A stretch of 64,000 nucleotides of DNA from Mycolicibacterium tusciae (lineage in GTDB: Bacteria > Actinomycetota > Actinomycetes > Mycobacteriales > Mycobacteriaceae): NCBI RefSeq assembly GCF_002086795.1, contig NZ_MVIM01000001.1, positions 62,001 to 126,000 of the forward strand, given 5' to 3'. Of this stretch, positions 63,086 to 64,000 are shown one piece after another. How positions within the stretch are numbered: the first letter of the stretch is position 1; each line of letters starts with the position of its first letter. Both the position numbers and the translations under genes were made by a program. The notes under the pieces were generated by a model that saw only the letters and a program-made list of their open reading frames with translations, ran no database searches and was not told the origin of the DNA.

Positions 63086-63840
63086 CAATGCCGTTCCCGG
63101 CGGGCCCGACCGGCGGAGTAGAGGTAACTGTCGGCGAACCCTTCGGCGGCGAGCACCTCGCCGACGACGATCACCGCGGTCCGAGTGATCTCCGCGGAAT
63201 GCATCTGCTCGGCGAGATCGGCGAGCGCGCACCGGATGATCTGCTGTTGGGGCCAGCTGGCGAACGCCACGACGGCACATGGCGTTTCGGGCCGGTATCC
63301 GCCCGCCAGCAACTGCGGAACGATCGCATCGATCTGAGCGGCGGCGAGATGGAGAACCAGCGTGCCGCCAGAGGCCGACACCGTCGCCAGATCCTCGCCC
63401 GGCGGCATCGCCGTCGACAGTGTCGCCACCCGGGTGAGCGTGACGGTCTGCGCCACTCCGGGGACGGTGAGCTCTCGTCCGAGTGCCGCGGCGGCCGCCG
63501 CGAAAGCCGGTACACCGGGTACGATTTCGTAGTCGATGCCAAGCGTGTCGAGGCGGCGGCACTGCTCGGCGACCGCGCTGTAGATCGACGGGTCGCCGGA
63601 ATGCAGCCGGGCCACATCATGGCCCGCGGCGTCGGCGTCGGCGATCTCGGTGATGATCGCGTCCAATGCCAGGGGGCCGGTGTCGATCACCCTTGCGTCG
63701 GGTGGGCACAGTGCGAGCAGGTCTTCGGGCATGATCGAGCCGGCATACAGGCAGACGGGGCAGCGATTGAGCAACCGCTGTCCGCGCACGGTGATGAGAT
63801 CGGCCGCGCCCGGGCCTGCCCCGATGAAGTAAACGGTCAT
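63085..63840 (-). CDS. cobM: precorrin-4 C11-methyltransferase
   Basis: The 251-aa SAM-dependent tetrapyrrole methylase begins MTVYFIGAGPGAADLITVRG and contains CPVCLYAGSIMPEDLL, RLHSGDPSIYSAVAEQ and VPGVPAFAAAAA, all CobM marks. It methylates C11 of precorrin-4. ATG 63840 overlaps the cobL stop as ATGA. cobL-M-K are thus one operon on the minus strand. Confidence 0.94.
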   Translation of the reverse strand: MTVYFIGAGPGAADLITVRGQRLLNRCPVCLYAGSIMPEDLLALCPPDARVIDTGPLALDAIITEIADADAAGHDVARLHSGDPSIYSAVAEQCRRLDTLGIDYEIVPGVPAFAAAAAALGRELTVPGVAQTVTLTRVATLSTAMPPGEDLATVSASGGTLVLHLAAAQIDAIVPQLLAGGYRPETPCAVVAFASWPQQQIIRCALADLAEQMHSAEITRTAVIVVGEVLAAEGFADSYLYSAGRARRERH

Positions 63841-64000
63841 CGTTTGGTCACCGACCACTGCGTGATGGGCATCGCCGGCCGCCACCCGGTGAACCCGCCC
63901 AGTGGCTCGCCCCGTTGATACTCGAATCGGACAAGATCCCCGCCATATCGCGAATACCATTCGGCGACAACCGCTTCCGACTCGACGGTCACGGTGTTCA
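63837..64000 (-). CDS. cobL: CobL (precorrin-6Y methyltransferase), C-terminal part only
   Basis: The minus-strand frame to the window edge gives 53 codons plus stop, including AEWYSRYGGDLVRF and GGFTGWRPAMPITQWSV, the typical CobL C-terminus. The TGA overlaps cobM's ATG. The rest of the gene lies to the right of the window. CobL does C5/C15 methylation and decarboxylation of precorrin-6B. Confidence 0.82.
   Translation of the reverse strand, partial: NTVTVESEAVVAEWYSRYGGDLVRFEYQRGEPLGGFTGWRPAMPITQWSVTKR

Overview
The window is high-GC DNA from a mycobacterium, most likely a rapid grower (Mycolicibacterium type). Four things point there: rbpA; a ppm1/lnt pair encoded as two overlapping genes, as in M. 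smegmatis, rather than the single fused gene of M. tuberculosis; the cob cluster with a cobI-cobJ fusion; and gene neighbourhoods that match the M. tuberculosis Rv2045c-Rv2072c stretch as I recall it (lipT/lppI, Rv2049c, rbpA, ppm1, Rv2052c, fxsA, Rv2061c, cobN, cobG-H-IJ, cobK-M-L). I see no transposases, integrases, CRISPR arrays, tRNAs or rRNAs.

Positions 1-17.8 kb are accessory metabolism and transport. They hold a CPA2 antiporter (cut by the left edge), an isochorismatase-like hydrolase, a tightly packed minus-strand operon (AraC regulator, VOC protein, UvrA-like ABC ATPase, two flavin monooxygenases), a thioesterase, a PsiE-like protein, a divergent MerR/methyltransferase pair with a visible operator, a YwaF-like membrane protein, an alpha/beta hydrolase, an NCS1 permease and an MFS exporter. 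Positions 18-22.3 kb carry a complete polyamine-type ABC importer (potA-D-B-C); its ATPase appears to start at CTG. Positions 22.3-34 kb hold an EamA/LysR pair, a small two-gene operon behind an IdeR-like site, xylulokinase plus a metallo-beta-lactamase-fold enzyme, a DoxX-like protein with ten 11-residue repeats, an RDD protein, a gluconate locus (gntP, gntK, divergent GntR regulator), an SCO6745-family protein and a YnfA-like protein.

Positions 34-44.6 kb hold a lipT / copper amine oxidase / kinase-lipocalin fusion operon, lppI, a KmtR-like Ni/Co sensor with its CDF exporter, a lipoprotein, and a winged-helix regulator fused to an alpha/beta hydrolase. Positions 44.6-50.9 kb are conserved core: rbpA, polyprenol-phosphate-mannose synthase, apolipoprotein N-acyltransferase, an amidohydrolase, fxsA and two tandem PPOX-type proteins. 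Positions 50.9-64 kb are mainly cobalamin synthesis (cobN, cobG, cobH, cobIJ, cobK, cobM, partial cobL). This stretch is interrupted by a second AraC/VOC pair, a 34-residue membrane protein, a third flavin monooxygenase and an aminoglycoside-phosphotransferase-like kinase.

Many genes look leaderless: a TANNNT -10 hexamer sits 6-7 bases before the start codon. I used this to choose several starts. The cob genes together cover corrin ring synthesis and cobalt insertion. The pot genes import a polyamine-like solute. gntP/gntK bring in and phosphorylate gluconate. Lnt and Ppm1 act on lipoprotein acylation and mannosyl-donor supply at the membrane. Functions are inferred from sequence reading only; no search was run.
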